Origin: Clostridia bacterium
GTDB lineage: Bacteria; Bacillota; Clostridia; Oscillospirales; CAG-272
Direction: 5' to 3'
Assembly: GCA_017399305.1 (NCBI GenBank)
Contig: JAFQDK010000009.1
Span: forward strand, 1-64,000
DNA length: 64,000 nt
This document shows, in pieces, positions 28,277-36,596 of this stretch; position 1 is the first letter of the stretch; each line of letters begins with the position of its first letter. The translations under genes were made by a program, and so were the position numbers. A model generated the notes under the pieces. It was not told where the DNA came from. It made no database searches and worked only from the letters and a program-made list of their open reading frames with translations.

Positions 28277-29041
28277 ATGGAAACAAAAGATATTTTGCTT
28301 GAACTCAGAACTAAGAAAGGTTTGTCGCAGGATGAACTTGCCGAAAAGCTGTTTGTTACACGCCAGGCGGTTTCACGCTGGGAAAACGGAGAAACAACAC
28401 CAAATACAGAAACGCTTAAGCTCCTTTCCAAGCTGTTTGATGTTTCTATCAATACACTTCTTGGTTCGCCAAGGCAGCTTGTTTGTCAGTGCTGCGGTAT
28501 GCCGCTTGAGGATTCTAATACCAGTAAAGAAACAGACGGATTTTTTAATGAGGACTATTGCAAGTGGTGTTATGCAGACGGAGAATATATGTATCACAAT
28601 ATGGACGATCTGATTGATGTTTGCGTAAATCACATGGCAAATGAGCAATTCACGCCGGAACAGGTACGCGCATATATGAAAGACATGTTGCCCAAACTTA
28701 ATTATTGGAAAAGATACGAGAATCTGGCAGGGGCAGAAAAGTTTGAGGAATTCAAAAAGCAATTGATTGATGAAATAAATGCATTGAACATTGAGGGAAT
28801 GCCGAAGGTAGAAAAGCTGAATGCGCTGGTTGGCGGTTACATCAATCTTGCATACAGACTGCCTAACGGAAAGTGTGAAAAGTTTTTAGATGACGGCGCC
28901 ACCTATCTTGGAAATCAGCTTGAATGTGAATTTGGCGGAAACAGATGTTTTGGAATCGCCGCAAACATGGATTTTATTTTGATATGCACCTATGAGGAAA
29001 ACGGAGAAAACCCGGAACTTCTGGTTTATAAAAAGCGATGA
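28277..29041 (+). CDS. XRE-type HTH regulator fused to a zinc ribbon
   Basis: A 254-residue protein. An XRE/Cro helix-turn-helix occupies about residues 5-62 (LRTKKGLSQDELAEKLFVTRQAVSRWENGE). Next is a zinc-ribbon region (about 70-150) of the PF12674 putative zinc-ribbon type: CQCCGMPL…YCKWCYADG, with four Cys ligands in CxxC pairs. The C-terminal hundred residues (LNALVGGYINLAYRLPNG…ICTYEENGENPELLVYK) are unrecognised. This is probably a transcription factor that senses metal, redox state or a ligand. It has its own promoter and is followed by another zinc-ribbon protein gene with a separate promoter. Confidence 0.8.
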   Translation: METKDILLELRTKKGLSQDELAEKLFVTRQAVSRWENGETTPNTETLKLLSKLFDVSINTLLGSPRQLVCQCCGMPLEDSNTSKETDGFFNEDYCKWCYADGEYMYHNMDDLIDVCVNHMANEQFTPEQVRAYMKDMLPKLNYWKRYENLAGAEKFEEFKKQLIDEINALNIEGMPKVEKLNALVGGYINLAYRLPNGKCEKFLDDGATYLGNQLECEFGGNRCFGIAANMDFILICTYEENGENPELLVYKKR

Positions 29042-29046
29042 GAAAT

Positions 29047-29075
29047 TTGCATCTTGGCCGGTTTTGTGATATAGT
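29047..29075 (+). promoter_or_regulatory. Promoter of zinc-ribbon protein gene
   Basis: TTGCAT (29047-29052) and TATAGT (29070-29075) are 17 bp apart, with TGTGA before the -10. Confidence 0.6.
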
Positions 29076-29110
29076 CTAAATAGTAGTTTTTTATGGGAGA
29101 GTGAGTGGCT

Positions 29111-29653
29111 ATGTCGATTTTTGATTTTTTTAAAAAGCGTAAGAATAATGCCCCAAAAGAAACACAGCCGGCCGAGATTAAGATGCCCCCTGACATTATG
29201 CACGGCGGCAATGACGTAAGCAGGGCATGGGTGGTTTGTCCCGGTTGCGGCATGGCACAGGAGCTGTGGCTTGACAAATCTGACTATTATAAACAAAAAG
29301 GATATACTTGCATACACTGTGAACTGGATTTGCAAAAGGAGCATACAGAAGAAGAATTAAAGATTGCAAAGCGGATAGGGCATATCCACGATTTGATAAA
29401 TGAATTATATAAAAATACTCTTGACAAGTATTCTTTTGAGTATGACGAGCGACTTGCAGGCGAATCCGACACAGAATACCATAGAAGAAATGGCGCAAGA
29501 CATTCTGAGGAGCTGCGAAAGCTTTGCGTTGAACGGGTTAAAGGCTATATCAGCGACGGACAGAAACATAGCAACGAATGGTTTGAGTTTTATAAGTTTG
29601 TACAAGACAATAACATAGAGCTTTCCGATTATTTAAAAACCTATTTCGGTTGA
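29111..29653 (+). CDS. Zinc-ribbon protein of unknown function
   Basis: A 180-residue soluble protein. Residues about 40-72 form a treble-cleft or zinc-ribbon pair (VVCPGCGMAQ … YTCIHCELDL). The C-terminal part is helical and highly charged (LINELYKNTLDKYSFEYDERLAG…). The N-terminus is basic (FFKKRKNN). I know no family. ATG 29111 follows GGGAGAGTGAG; a GTG six nt upstream is less likely. It has its own promoter but no clear terminator. Confidence 0.7.
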   Translation: MSIFDFFKKRKNNAPKETQPAEIKMPPDIMHGGNDVSRAWVVCPGCGMAQELWLDKSDYYKQKGYTCIHCELDLQKEHTEEELKIAKRIGHIHDLINELYKNTLDKYSFEYDERLAGESDTEYHRRNGARHSEELRKLCVERVKGYISDGQKHSNEWFEFYKFVQDNNIELSDYLKTYFG

Positions 29654-29747
29654 CATATAATGCAAAAGTTTTTGTCAAACGGATTATCGTTGCTCACCAT
29701 AGGTGTCGAAAAATGTAGACATAACAAAACATGGCGTAAACCGCGGA

Positions 29748-29776
29748 TTGACATATCTGTTATTTTGTTGTATAAT
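29748..29776 (+). promoter_or_regulatory. Consensus promoter of lipoprotein gene
   Basis: TTGACA (29748-29753) and TATAAT (29771-29776) are 17 bp apart. CCGCGG sits just upstream at 29741-29746. The 95 nt before it hold nothing else I can identify. Confidence 0.85.
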
Positions 29777-29820
29777 CTTTTAAGTGCACCAGTGCAAATA
29801 AACATTCTGAGGAGAAAGAC

Positions 29821-30735
29821 ATGAAAAAGATTATTTCGCTTATACTTGTATTAGTTATGATGTTTACATTTGCAGCTTGTTCTTCTGATGAAAACACTCC
29901 TGCAGATACCGAGGGTGACTCCGCCGTAGTGACAACTACAGAGGAGACAACAGTTGCCACAACAGAGCCCGTGGATGTAAATGTTACCGAAACCGAAAAT
30001 CTCAAGCTCGATGGCATCTATGTTGACAGCGCCACCGTTGTTGAGGAGGGAACACCTTTAAGAATGGTGTATGTATTCTTCACTCTGAAGCCGCAAAACG
30101 CAAATATGAAGATGGACAGCAAGTATACCAAAATGACAATTGGTGAAAGCAACGTATATGATTCTGATTTCTACAAAGGTTCGTGCGACTATATGCCCAA
30201 CTACTACTATGCTTCGTTTATCGAGGATGTTTATGTAGGAACAGAGGCAAAGCTTGCGCTTACTTTCAAGATTCCTGAGGGAGATCTTAAGGGCGGCAAG
30301 ACCATTACCTTCAGCGACAGCGACTTCCCCGTAAAAGATCTTAAGCTTACCACAGACGAGGTTATCTTCTGTGAGAATGTTGAAAAGATTGCTGAGGCTG
30401 CCGATCCTGAGGGATATGCAGATATGACATATAAGTTTGCACCTGCTGATGATGCGACCGTACAGAAGGTTAAAAATTCTATCAACGGTTATTACTTTAC
30501 ATTCTATGTATCCGCAGGAACTCAGGTTATGAAGACCGAGATTCATTTTAATGCGCCAAACAAGTTTGAGGTTAAGTCACAGTTCGGCTCAAATTCCGGT
30601 ACATATGATGTAAGAAACGGATATATTTTCTGTACATATAATTCAAACAACAATACCGTTGAGATCCCTTATGAGTTTAAGGACGACGGCGGAATCAGAT
30701 TGGATTGCGACAAGGCATTCAGTATTTACGAATAA
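29821..30735 (+). CDS. Exported lipoprotein of unknown function
   Basis: A 304-residue lipoprotein. The signal peptide ends in a lipobox (TFAACSS, Cys about 20), followed by a Thr/Glu-rich linker (TTTEETTVATTEP), so it is tethered outside the membrane. Residues about 60-175 look like an immunoglobulin-like beta domain, and about 205-300 a second beta domain (TYDVRNGYIFCTYNSNN…IPYEFKDDGGIRL), as in lipid- or ligand-binding proteins. No catalytic motif is seen. It is transcribed alone from a strong promoter and stops at a terminator 5 nt after the gene. Confidence 0.82.
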   Translation: MKKIISLILVLVMMFTFAACSSDENTPADTEGDSAVVTTTEETTVATTEPVDVNVTETENLKLDGIYVDSATVVEEGTPLRMVYVFFTLKPQNANMKMDSKYTKMTIGESNVYDSDFYKGSCDYMPNYYYASFIEDVYVGTEAKLALTFKIPEGDLKGGKTITFSDSDFPVKDLKLTTDEVIFCENVEKIAEAADPEGYADMTYKFAPADDATVQKVKNSINGYYFTFYVSAGTQVMKTEIHFNAPNKFEVKSQFGSNSGTYDVRNGYIFCTYNSNNNTVEIPYEFKDDGGIRLDCDKAFSIYE

Positions 30736-30740
30736 ACAAA

Positions 30741-30766
30741 AAAACCGCTCGAAAGAGCGGTTTTTC
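30741..30766 (+). terminator. Intrinsic terminator
   Basis: AAACCGCTC-GAAA-GAGCGGTTTTT with T tail. Confidence 0.9.
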
Positions 30767-30767
30767 G

Positions 30768-30796
30768 TTTACAGTAATACATAACTGTGATATAAT
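30768..30796 (+). promoter_or_regulatory. Promoter of MBL-fold hydrolase gene
   Basis: TTTACA (30768-30773) and TATAAT (30791-30796) are 17 bp apart, with TGTGA before the -10. Confidence 0.8.
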
Positions 30797-30820
30797 TACC
30801 GTAAAACGGAGGTACGACAG

Positions 30821-31699
30821 ATGTACGAACTGAAACAGGTGTCCGAAACCTGCTATTATATAGAAAGCCCTGCCAAAATCGGGCTTGTCAGAATATCCGA
30901 TACAGATGTGTGTCTTATTGACAGCGGCAACGATAAAGATGCCGGCAAAAAGGCATTGCAACACATCACCGCAAACGGTTGGACCTTGCGCGCGGTTTAT
31001 AACACACATTCGCATGCTGACCATATTGGCGGCAATAAGTTGATACAGGAGCGTACCGGATGCCGTATTTTTGCCGCCGGCATTGAGTGTGATTTTACAA
31101 ATCATCCTGTTTTAGAGCCAGCATTTTTGTATGGCGGTATGCCCTTTGATGAGCTTCGCCACAAGTTTTTGCTTGCTAAAGAAAGCGTGGCAGAGCCGCT
31201 TTGTGAAAAGGATTTGCCGTGTAATATGTCGGTTGTTCCTTTGCCGGGACATTCCTTTGACATGGTGGGATTTCGCACATCCGATGATATAGTTTATCTT
31301 GCAGATTGTCTTTCAAGTAAAGAAACTCTTGAAAAATACAAGATAGGTTTTATTTATGATGTTGGCGCATATCTTGAGACACTTGAGAGCGTTAGGACAA
31401 TGCAGGCAAAGCTGTTTGTTCCCTCACATGCTGAACCTACTGATGATATCGCACCGCTTGCACAGTATAATATTGATACTGTAAATGAGATAGGCGATAT
31501 GATAGTGGAGCTTTGCAGTACACCGATATGCTTTGAAATGCTTTTGCAAAAGCTTTTTGATACATACGCCATGACAATGAGCTATCAGCAGTATGTGTTG
31601 GTTGGCAGTACAGTCCGTTCTTATCTCGCATGGCTCAAGTCAAGCGGCAGAATTGCGGCGCGTGTTGAAAATAATACACTTCTTTGGGAAAAGGTATAG
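30821..31699 (+). CDS. MBL-fold metallo-hydrolase
   Basis: A 292-residue metallo-beta-lactamase-fold enzyme. The di-metal motif THSHADHIGG (about residues 64-73) is intact. The downstream metal His lies in LPGHSFD, the bridging Asp in VYLADCL, and another His in FVPSHAE. The C-terminal 70 residues form a helical, winged-helix-like extension (MSYQQYVLVGSTVRSYLAWLKSSGRI). Substrates of this class include thioesters, lactones and nucleotides, and none can be assigned. It is monocistronic, between its own promoter and a convergent terminator. Confidence 0.86.
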   Translation: MYELKQVSETCYYIESPAKIGLVRISDTDVCLIDSGNDKDAGKKALQHITANGWTLRAVYNTHSHADHIGGNKLIQERTGCRIFAAGIECDFTNHPVLEPAFLYGGMPFDELRHKFLLAKESVAEPLCEKDLPCNMSVVPLPGHSFDMVGFRTSDDIVYLADCLSSKETLEKYKIGFIYDVGAYLETLESVRTMQAKLFVPSHAEPTDDIAPLAQYNIDTVNEIGDMIVELCSTPICFEMLLQKLFDTYAMTMSYQQYVLVGSTVRSYLAWLKSSGRIAARVENNTLLWEKV

Positions 31700-31705
31700 C
31701 TTTCT

Positions 31706-31736
31706 GGCTGTTTGCTATTTGGCAAACAGCCTTTTT
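31706..31736. terminator. Convergent terminator
   Basis: GGCTGTTTGC (31706-31715) and GCAAACAGCC (31722-31731) pair around TATTTG, with a T run after it on the plus strand. It overlaps the last codons of the minus-strand flippase gene. Confidence 0.8.
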
Positions 31737-33232
31737 ACCCATGCGGTCTCCTCTTTTCCGATACTGCCGGTTACTCTTGCGATAAGCAGATACAGCATCA
31801 CATACAGGGCGCATTTGAAAATCAGTGTTGGCCATGTTGCCGCGAGATCAAAGTTGCGCAGTAAAAAGTACAGAATGTTGGAAGCACCCACCGCTGATAT
31901 AAGCGGAAGCAGAACAAGCTTTTTAACATGTGGCTTAAAGTCAACAAGTGTCAATAGCTTTCCTATGCTGAATACCGTGTTGATGCATTCGGAGACATAT
32001 ATCACTATTATGTATCCGTATATTCCAATGCGTCCAACAAGAAGCCAAACCAGCAGAGCGCTTATTGCGGCGTCGGCGATGTTCACACACATTGTGTAAA
32101 ACTGTTTGCCAAGCCCCTTTAAAATAGAGTCTGTCACCGTGTCGAGAAACATTATCGGCATCAGCGGTGCAAGTGCGCGCAAGAATTCGGTTGCCTCGTG
32201 TGTGCCATAAATAACAGTGCATATATCCCCTGCAAAGGTACAGAACATTCCGGCGCACAGAATAGAGAAAAACAATGTTGTAAAAAAAGCGCGTGAGGTG
32301 ATATATGCCACCTCTTTTTTGTTTTCTGCGGCGTAGAATTCGGTTATTTCGGGTATGACCTGCCCCGAAAATGCGCCTACAAAGGCAGAAGGGTATAGCA
32401 CGATTGGCAGTGCCATGGCGCTGACTGTGCCGTATGTGGCAAGTGCGCTTGCATCACCGTATGCGGCAAGCCCTATCGGAATGAGGATGTGTTCAAGCGT
32501 TACAAGCCCCGAGCGTACATATGCCGAAAATGCAACCGGAAGCGATATGCCAAATACCTCGCGCATAGGTACACGCCTGCCACCGCCTTGTAGAGTTCGC
32601 TTGTCGGCGAGATATGATATCCCTTGCAGGAGAGAAGAAAAAATCTCACTTATTGCCCCGCCCAGTACCAGTGCAAGGCAGGCATATTCTATGCCGCGTG
32701 GCACAAGCAACGACAAGAGAAAAGTACAGCTAAGAATTTTTACGGTCTGCTCAAGCACCTGCGAAATTGCGTTTTTGTATACGCGGCGAACAGCAGAGAA
32801 GTACCCTGAAAAAGCAGAGCAGAGTGACAGTGGCAACAGTGAAAGTGACAGCGCACGTATCGACATCGCCGCGCGCGCTTCTTTTAAAAAGCTTTCAGCA
32901 ACAAAGCTTGAAAAAGTGAACAGCATAAGGCTTGAAAGCACGCCGAAAAATGCGGAGTACAAAAGGCATTTGCGCATCGCGCTTTTTACACTTGCGCCTT
33001 GATTTTTGCCAAAGTACAGCGCAACAAGCCGTGTGGATGCAAGGTTTACGCCGGAGGTTGCAAGCGTCACCGCAAAGGTATAAACGCTCATTACAAGCGA
33101 GAATAGCCCCATGCCCTCTCCGCCAACCTTATTCACGCAAAATGCATTAAAGGCAACTGCCACCGTCCGCATCAGCAGGGTGCAAGCGCTGAGTATCAGC
33201 GCATTTATAATATATTTTTTAGCTCTTTTCAA
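31715..33232 (-). CDS. SpoVB/MurJ-like polysaccharide flippase
   Basis: A 505-residue membrane protein of the MATE/MOP flippase superfamily, with about 13-14 transmembrane segments. It resembles stage V sporulation protein B, which helps spore cortex assembly by moving lipid-linked precursors. The N-terminal region (MRTVAVAFNAFCVNKVGGEGMGLFSLVMSVYTFA) matches the conserved first helices. I choose TTG 33232 because GGAGG lies 8 nt upstream; an upstream in-frame TTG at 33268 has no site. It is in its own unit after the terminator at 33283. Confidence 0.85.
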   Translation of the reverse strand: MKRAKKYIINALILSACTLLMRTVAVAFNAFCVNKVGGEGMGLFSLVMSVYTFAVTLATSGVNLASTRLVALYFGKNQGASVKSAMRKCLLYSAFFGVLSSLMLFTFSSFVAESFLKEARAAMSIRALSLSLLPLSLCSAFSGYFSAVRRVYKNAISQVLEQTVKILSCTFLLSLLVPRGIEYACLALVLGGAISEIFSSLLQGISYLADKRTLQGGGRRVPMREVFGISLPVAFSAYVRSGLVTLEHILIPIGLAAYGDASALATYGTVSAMALPIVLYPSAFVGAFSGQVIPEITEFYAAENKKEVAYITSRAFFTTLFFSILCAGMFCTFAGDICTVIYGTHEATEFLRALAPLMPIMFLDTVTDSILKGLGKQFYTMCVNIADAAISALLVWLLVGRIGIYGYIIVIYVSECINTVFSIGKLLTLVDFKPHVKKLVLLPLISAVGASNILYFLLRNFDLAATWPTLIFKCALYVMLYLLIARVTGSIGKEETAWVKRLFAK

Positions 33233-33282
33233 CTGTATTTCCTCCTTTTTTAAAATACTATGCGCCAAGACTATAAAAAATT

Positions 33283-33309
33283 AAAAAAGCACCCACAGGT
33301 GCTTTTTTT
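33283..33309 (-). terminator. Terminator after small-gene trio
   Basis: AAAAAAGCACC and GGTGCTTTTTTT pair around a short loop. On the minus strand it follows the gene ending at 33316. Confidence 0.8.
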
Positions 33310-33315
33310 GTGATA

Positions 33316-33636
33316 TCATATTAACAGTAGCATTGCGAGAACAAGGATGATATCCTCGTTGCCCTCCTTGCCGAGGAGCAGTGCTATAAGCCCCACAAGC
33401 AAAAAGTCTTCGGTGTCAAATCCGCTGTTTTTTCTTTTTCTCAGTGCTTCCATCATGCACGCAAGTGGATTTTTTTCCTTCACCTTGCACCCGTCACAAG
33501 GTTTTTCTCTCTCTGTTGGTTCGTGATGCCTGATTTCTCCCACGGGCATCGGCGGCAGTTTCGGTGGAGGGGAGGCGTGCTCTTTTTCTTTTGGAAATGC
33601 AATGCCGCTGTAGTTTTTAGGCACGCTTACATACAT
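33316..33636 (-). CDS. Unknown small protein with hydrophobic C-terminus
   Basis: A 106-residue protein. A proline- and charge-rich front (about 1-50) holds a CDGC pair, the middle is basic (ACMMEALRKRKN), and the end is a hydrophobic segment (LVGLIALLLGKEGNEDIILVLAMLLLI) that could be a membrane anchor. It is the last gene of a three-gene operon with 33639 and 33995; the gap is 2 nt. No family recognised. The position next to a SpoVB-like gene hints at sporulation or the envelope, weakly. Confidence 0.65.
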   Translation of the reverse strand: MYVSVPKNYSGIAFPKEKEHASPPPKLPPMPVGEIRHHEPTEREKPCDGCKVKEKNPLACMMEALRKRKNSGFDTEDFLLVGLIALLLGKEGNEDIILVLAMLLLI

Positions 33637-33638
33637 TT

Positions 33639-33998
33639 TTACATCACCTCCGAAAGAAGATCAATTACCGAGGATACTTTTATAATATACTCCATTGCTT
33701 CGCGGCGGCTGTCAGACAGATATGGCTCAAGCGCTCTAAGCAGCGCGCATCTGCGTGCACTGCTCGGTCGTTGGACATTACCGCTCAGCAGTGTCGCCAC
33801 TGGCGCTGTGGTGTTGTCCGATGCTTCATTGGCAGTTTCTTCATTTTGCGCATCGGCACTTTTTTCGGCGCGCATCTCCGCCATGACAGGACCAAGCGCC
33901 TCCATGATGCGCGGCAATTTTGCGGCTATGTCGGGGTTTTGCAGTATTGATGACAGCCCTCCGCCTGAAAGAATGTCATTTAAATTTGGTTCACTCAT
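33639..33998 (-). CDS. Unknown small helical protein
   Basis: A 119-residue acidic protein with no membrane segment. Two helical parts (residues about 5-45, NLNDILSGGGLSSILQNPDIAAKLPRIM, and 85-119) flank a low-complexity linker rich in Ala, Glu and Asn. It overlaps the gene upstream by ATGA and is 2 nt from the one downstream, so the three are made together. Function unknown. Confidence 0.65.
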   Translation of the reverse strand: MSEPNLNDILSGGGLSSILQNPDIAAKLPRIMEALGPVMAEMRAEKSADAQNEETANEASDNTTAPVATLLSGNVQRPSSARRCALLRALEPYLSDSRREAMEYIIKVSSVIDLLSEVM

Positions 33999-34213
33999 TT
34001 TTTTGTGTACCCCTCAAATATGCGCTTTGCATTTTCTATATCTTTGTCTGTTGCGCCGCGCATCGCAGTGCGAAGTGCATCAAGCTGTCCTTTTTCAAAT
34101 TTTGTTTCAGACAGGTCAATGCCGCTTGCCGCGGCTATCATGCGGATTGATGATATCAGAGTTTTGTCATCAAGATTTGCAAGGCTTGCCAGCATGTTTT
34201 TGTCAATGTTCAA
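33995..34213 (-). CDS. Unknown small helical protein, first of trio
   Basis: A 72-residue helical protein (…NMLASLANLDDKTLISSIRMIAAASGIDL…ALRTAMRGATDKDIENAKRIF). The start is TTG 34213, which follows AAAGGAGGGATC; an in-frame ATG at 34237 overlaps that site. The repeated helical pattern resembles small spore or developmental proteins, but no family can be named. It overlaps the next gene by 4 nt. Confidence 0.65.
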   Translation of the reverse strand: MNIDKNMLASLANLDDKTLISSIRMIAAASGIDLSETKFEKGQLDALRTAMRGATDKDIENAKRIFEGYTKK

Positions 34214-34265
34214 GAGTGATCCCTCCTTTTTTATCATTATATGCGAGGGATAGAAAAGAGATTAT

Positions 34266-34943
34266 ATGGATATTTTAAATGAGCTTTTTTTACTTGCGGA
34301 TGAAAAATACCGCGACTTTACTGCTAACCTCACCCCCACGCTTCCGCGCGATAGTTTTATCGGCGTGCGTACACCGGCGCTCCGTGCTTTTGCAAAGCGC
34401 CTTTTCGGCAGTGCAGATGCTGCAGATTTTATGCGCGCGTTGCCGCACAAGTATTTTGAGGAAAACAATCTTCATGCTTTTTTAATCTGCGAAATACGCA
34501 ACTTTGAAGAATGTGTAAGTGAACTTGAGAACTTTTTACCCTATGTTGACAACTGGGCAACCTGTGACCAGATGTCGCCAAAGGTGTTGAAAAAACATCC
34601 CGATAAAGTATTAAAACTTGCAAAAAAGTGGATAAAATCAAAACATACCTATACCGTGAGGTACGGTATAGGTATGCTGATGAGATATTTTTTGGATGAT
34701 AATTTCTCAGATGAGTATTTGGCGTTGGTTGCATCTGTGCGCTCGGAGGAATACTATATTAAAATGATGCAGGCGTGGTATTTTGCCACTGCACTTGCAA
34801 AGCAGTATGATGCGGTTTTACCGTATATCAAAGAGCGCAGACTTAAAAAATGGACGCACAACAAGGCGATTCAAAAAGCGATAGAAAGCTATCGCATAAC
34901 CGATGAGCAAAAAGAATATCTCCGCACATTAAAGCACGTATAG
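34266..34943 (+). CDS. DNA alkylation repair protein, AlkD-like
   Basis: A 225-residue all-helical protein of the HEAT-repeat AlkD family, which excises or recognises positively charged alkylated bases such as 3-methyladenine. Diagnostic stretches are SFIGVRTPALRAFAK (about 30-44), FLPYVDNWATCDQMSPK (about 90-106) and YTVRYGIGMLMRYFLDD (about 127-143), where Trp and Asp of the DNA-binding cleft fall. No strong ribosome site is seen (AAAAGAGA). It is divergent from the small-gene trio and overlaps the convergent hemolysin-III-like gene by 15 nt. Confidence 0.85.
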   Translation: MDILNELFLLADEKYRDFTANLTPTLPRDSFIGVRTPALRAFAKRLFGSADAADFMRALPHKYFEENNLHAFLICEIRNFEECVSELENFLPYVDNWATCDQMSPKVLKKHPDKVLKLAKKWIKSKHTYTVRYGIGMLMRYFLDDNFSDEYLALVASVRSEEYYIKMMQAWYFATALAKQYDAVLPYIKERRLKKWTHNKAIQKAIESYRITDEQKEYLRTLKHV

Positions 34944-35573
34944 ATACACCGAAAAGTAGTGAAGTATCGAGCCTGCAAGCACAAATATGTGCCATATCGA
35001 GTGCATGTATTTAATATTTTTCATTGCGTAAAAGATTATGCCGACGGTGTAGAGAACACCTCCTACAAACAGCAGGATAAGCCCGCCTTTTGCAAGGTTT
35101 GAAATAAGAGTTTTGCTTGCGACAAGAACGCACCAGCCCATGCCCACATATAACAGCATTTCTATCTTGCGGAACTTTTCAAGCATTATTGAGTCAAATA
35201 CTATTCCAAGTGCGGCAAGTCCCCATAAAACGCCGAACAGGATCCAGCCTGTGATGCCGCGCATTGATACCAGCACATATGGGGTATATGTTCCTGCAAT
35301 AAGCAGAAAGATAGTAGTGTGGTCAAATATGCGAAAAATCTTTTTCGCTCCCTCAGGTGCAAGCGAATGGTACAGTGTGGACATTGTATACAGTATTACA
35401 AGCGATGAGCCGAATATAGCCGCGGAAACAACTGCATATGCATCGCCGTGTGAAGCCGCGCGAACCACCATTGTGACAAGCGCTGCAACCGACAACCCTG
35501 CACCGATACCATGCACTATAGCACTGAAAATTTCTTCACCCAGCGTATATTTTCTTTTGATTGAGTTTGACAA
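34929..35573 (-). CDS. Hemolysin III/PAQR family membrane protein
   Basis: A 214-residue protein with seven transmembrane helices. The PAQR/hemolysin III motifs are present: SAIVHGIGAGLS near the start with a metal-binding His, STLYHSL, FDHTTIFLLIAGTYTP, and MHSIWHIFVLAGSILHY with two His at the end. These predict a zinc-dependent ceramidase-like or regulatory membrane enzyme. I choose TTG 35573 after GAGGTG; the ATG at 35600 overlaps the -10 of the promoter. Its role in bacteria is unsettled. Confidence 0.87.
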   Translation of the reverse strand: MSNSIKRKYTLGEEIFSAIVHGIGAGLSVAALVTMVVRAASHGDAYAVVSAAIFGSSLVILYTMSTLYHSLAPEGAKKIFRIFDHTTIFLLIAGTYTPYVLVSMRGITGWILFGVLWGLAALGIVFDSIMLEKFRKIEMLLYVGMGWCVLVASKTLISNLAKGGLILLFVGGVLYTVGIIFYAMKNIKYMHSIWHIFVLAGSILHYFSVYLYVL

Positions 35574-35598
35574 AACACTACACCTCGTTTTCAAAACC

Positions 35599-35627
35599 AT
35601 GTTATCATATTGTTTGCCGAAAGTCAA
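35599..35627 (-). promoter_or_regulatory. Promoter of hemolysin III-like gene
   Basis: On the minus strand TTGACT (35627-35622) and TAACAT (35604-35599) are 17 bp apart, about 25 nt before the TTG start. Confidence 0.65.
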
Positions 35628-35660
35628 GTGAATATACTGTGAACAATTGATTTTGGTTTG

Positions 35661-35689
35661 TTTACACGAAAAAAGTGTTGTGATATAAT
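35661..35689 (+). promoter_or_regulatory. Promoter of ZIP transporter gene
   Basis: TTTACA (35661-35666) and TATAAT (35684-35689) are 17 bp apart with TGTGA before the -10. Confidence 0.82.
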
Positions 35690-35719
35690 AATAAAACACC
35701 GAATATAAAGGAGGCAGTT

Positions 35720-36472
35720 ATGGAATTTGTTTTGCTTACGGCACTCGGAGTCGGCAGTGCGACTGTGATAGGCGCTGTAATTGGTTTTGTGTTTAAGAAT
35801 ATAACGCATAAGTTTTCGGATATTGTTCTTGCCTTTGCGGCGGGAATCATGCTTGCGGCGGCTGTGCTCGGGCTGATAATTCCCTCATTGGATTACGGTG
35901 GGAAATATGCGCTTGTCATTACTGTTGCGGGCATTTTTGCAGGCGCAGTATGCCTCAATCTTATTGATAAACTGGTGCCTCACCTTCACAAAATGGTTGG
36001 TGAGGATATTGAGATGCACAACAATAAAAGCCTTGGCAAGGTATTGCTGTTTGTTATGGCGATTGCCATACATAACTTCCCTGAGGGAATTGCCGCCGGC
36101 GTTGGCTTTGGCGCCGGAGACACTTCGCAGGCGCTTGTCATTGCAGGCGGTATTGCACTGCAGAACATCCCGGAGGGAATGGTGATAATAGCGCCAATGC
36201 TGAATGCCGGAGTTTCGCCTGCAAAGACCTTTGTCTTTGCGATGATAACAGGACTTGTCGAGGTTGTGGGAACACTTATAGGATATTTTGCAGTGAGCAT
36301 TGCGTCGGTTATTCTTCCGTTTGCTCTTGCATTTGCCGGAGGAACGATGCTGTATGTTATCAGTGACGAGATGATTCCCGAAACGCACGCACACGGCAGT
36401 GAGCGCGGAGCGACTTATTCGCTTCTTGCAGGTTTTTGCCTTATGTTGATAAGCGATGTATTGCTCGGCTGA
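35720..36472 (+). CDS. ZIP family divalent metal transporter
   Basis: A 250-residue transporter with eight helices that brings zinc, iron or manganese into the cytoplasm. The helix 4 metal motif is HNFPEGIAAGVGF and the helix 5 motif QNIPEGMVIIAP, both typical. A His-containing loop (HLHKMVGEDIEMHNNK) may help metal capture, and there is an acidic/His stretch DEMIPETHAHGSE. It has its own promoter. No Zur-like palindrome is visible here, unlike the znu operon. Confidence 0.92.
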   Translation: MEFVLLTALGVGSATVIGAVIGFVFKNITHKFSDIVLAFAAGIMLAAAVLGLIIPSLDYGGKYALVITVAGIFAGAVCLNLIDKLVPHLHKMVGEDIEMHNNKSLGKVLLFVMAIAIHNFPEGIAAGVGFGAGDTSQALVIAGGIALQNIPEGMVIIAPMLNAGVSPAKTFVFAMITGLVEVVGTLIGYFAVSIASVILPFALAFAGGTMLYVISDEMIPETHAHGSERGATYSLLAGFCLMLISDVLLG

Positions 36473-36529
36473 GATCGTTTACTCGGTGATACTTATTAAT
36501 AATACAGATTTTCATACATTTTCTTCATT

Positions 36530-36547
36530 TTGTTGAAAATTCAACAT
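36530..36547. promoter_or_regulatory. Possible Rex operator
   Basis: TTGTTGA-AAAT-TCAACAT resembles the Rex consensus TTGTTAA-N4-TTAACAA. It sits 50-67 nt before a lactate-dehydrogenase-like gene, a usual Rex target. A second inverted repeat (TCTGATATT…AATATCAGA, 36556-36582) lies between it and the gene. Confidence 0.5.
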
Positions 36548-36596
36548 ATATTTTTTCTGATATTGTGTATCATAATATCAGAAAGAAGGTATGTTA

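Noticed and set aside
29701..29710. Possible Spo0A box (TGTCGAA) before the lipoprotein gene
   Set aside because: A single 7-base match in AT-rich DNA is expected by chance and there is no second copy.
31593..32099. Plus-strand open frame of 168 codons across the flippase gene
   Set aside because: Antisense to a clear membrane transporter; composition rich in Ser and His, with no start signal.
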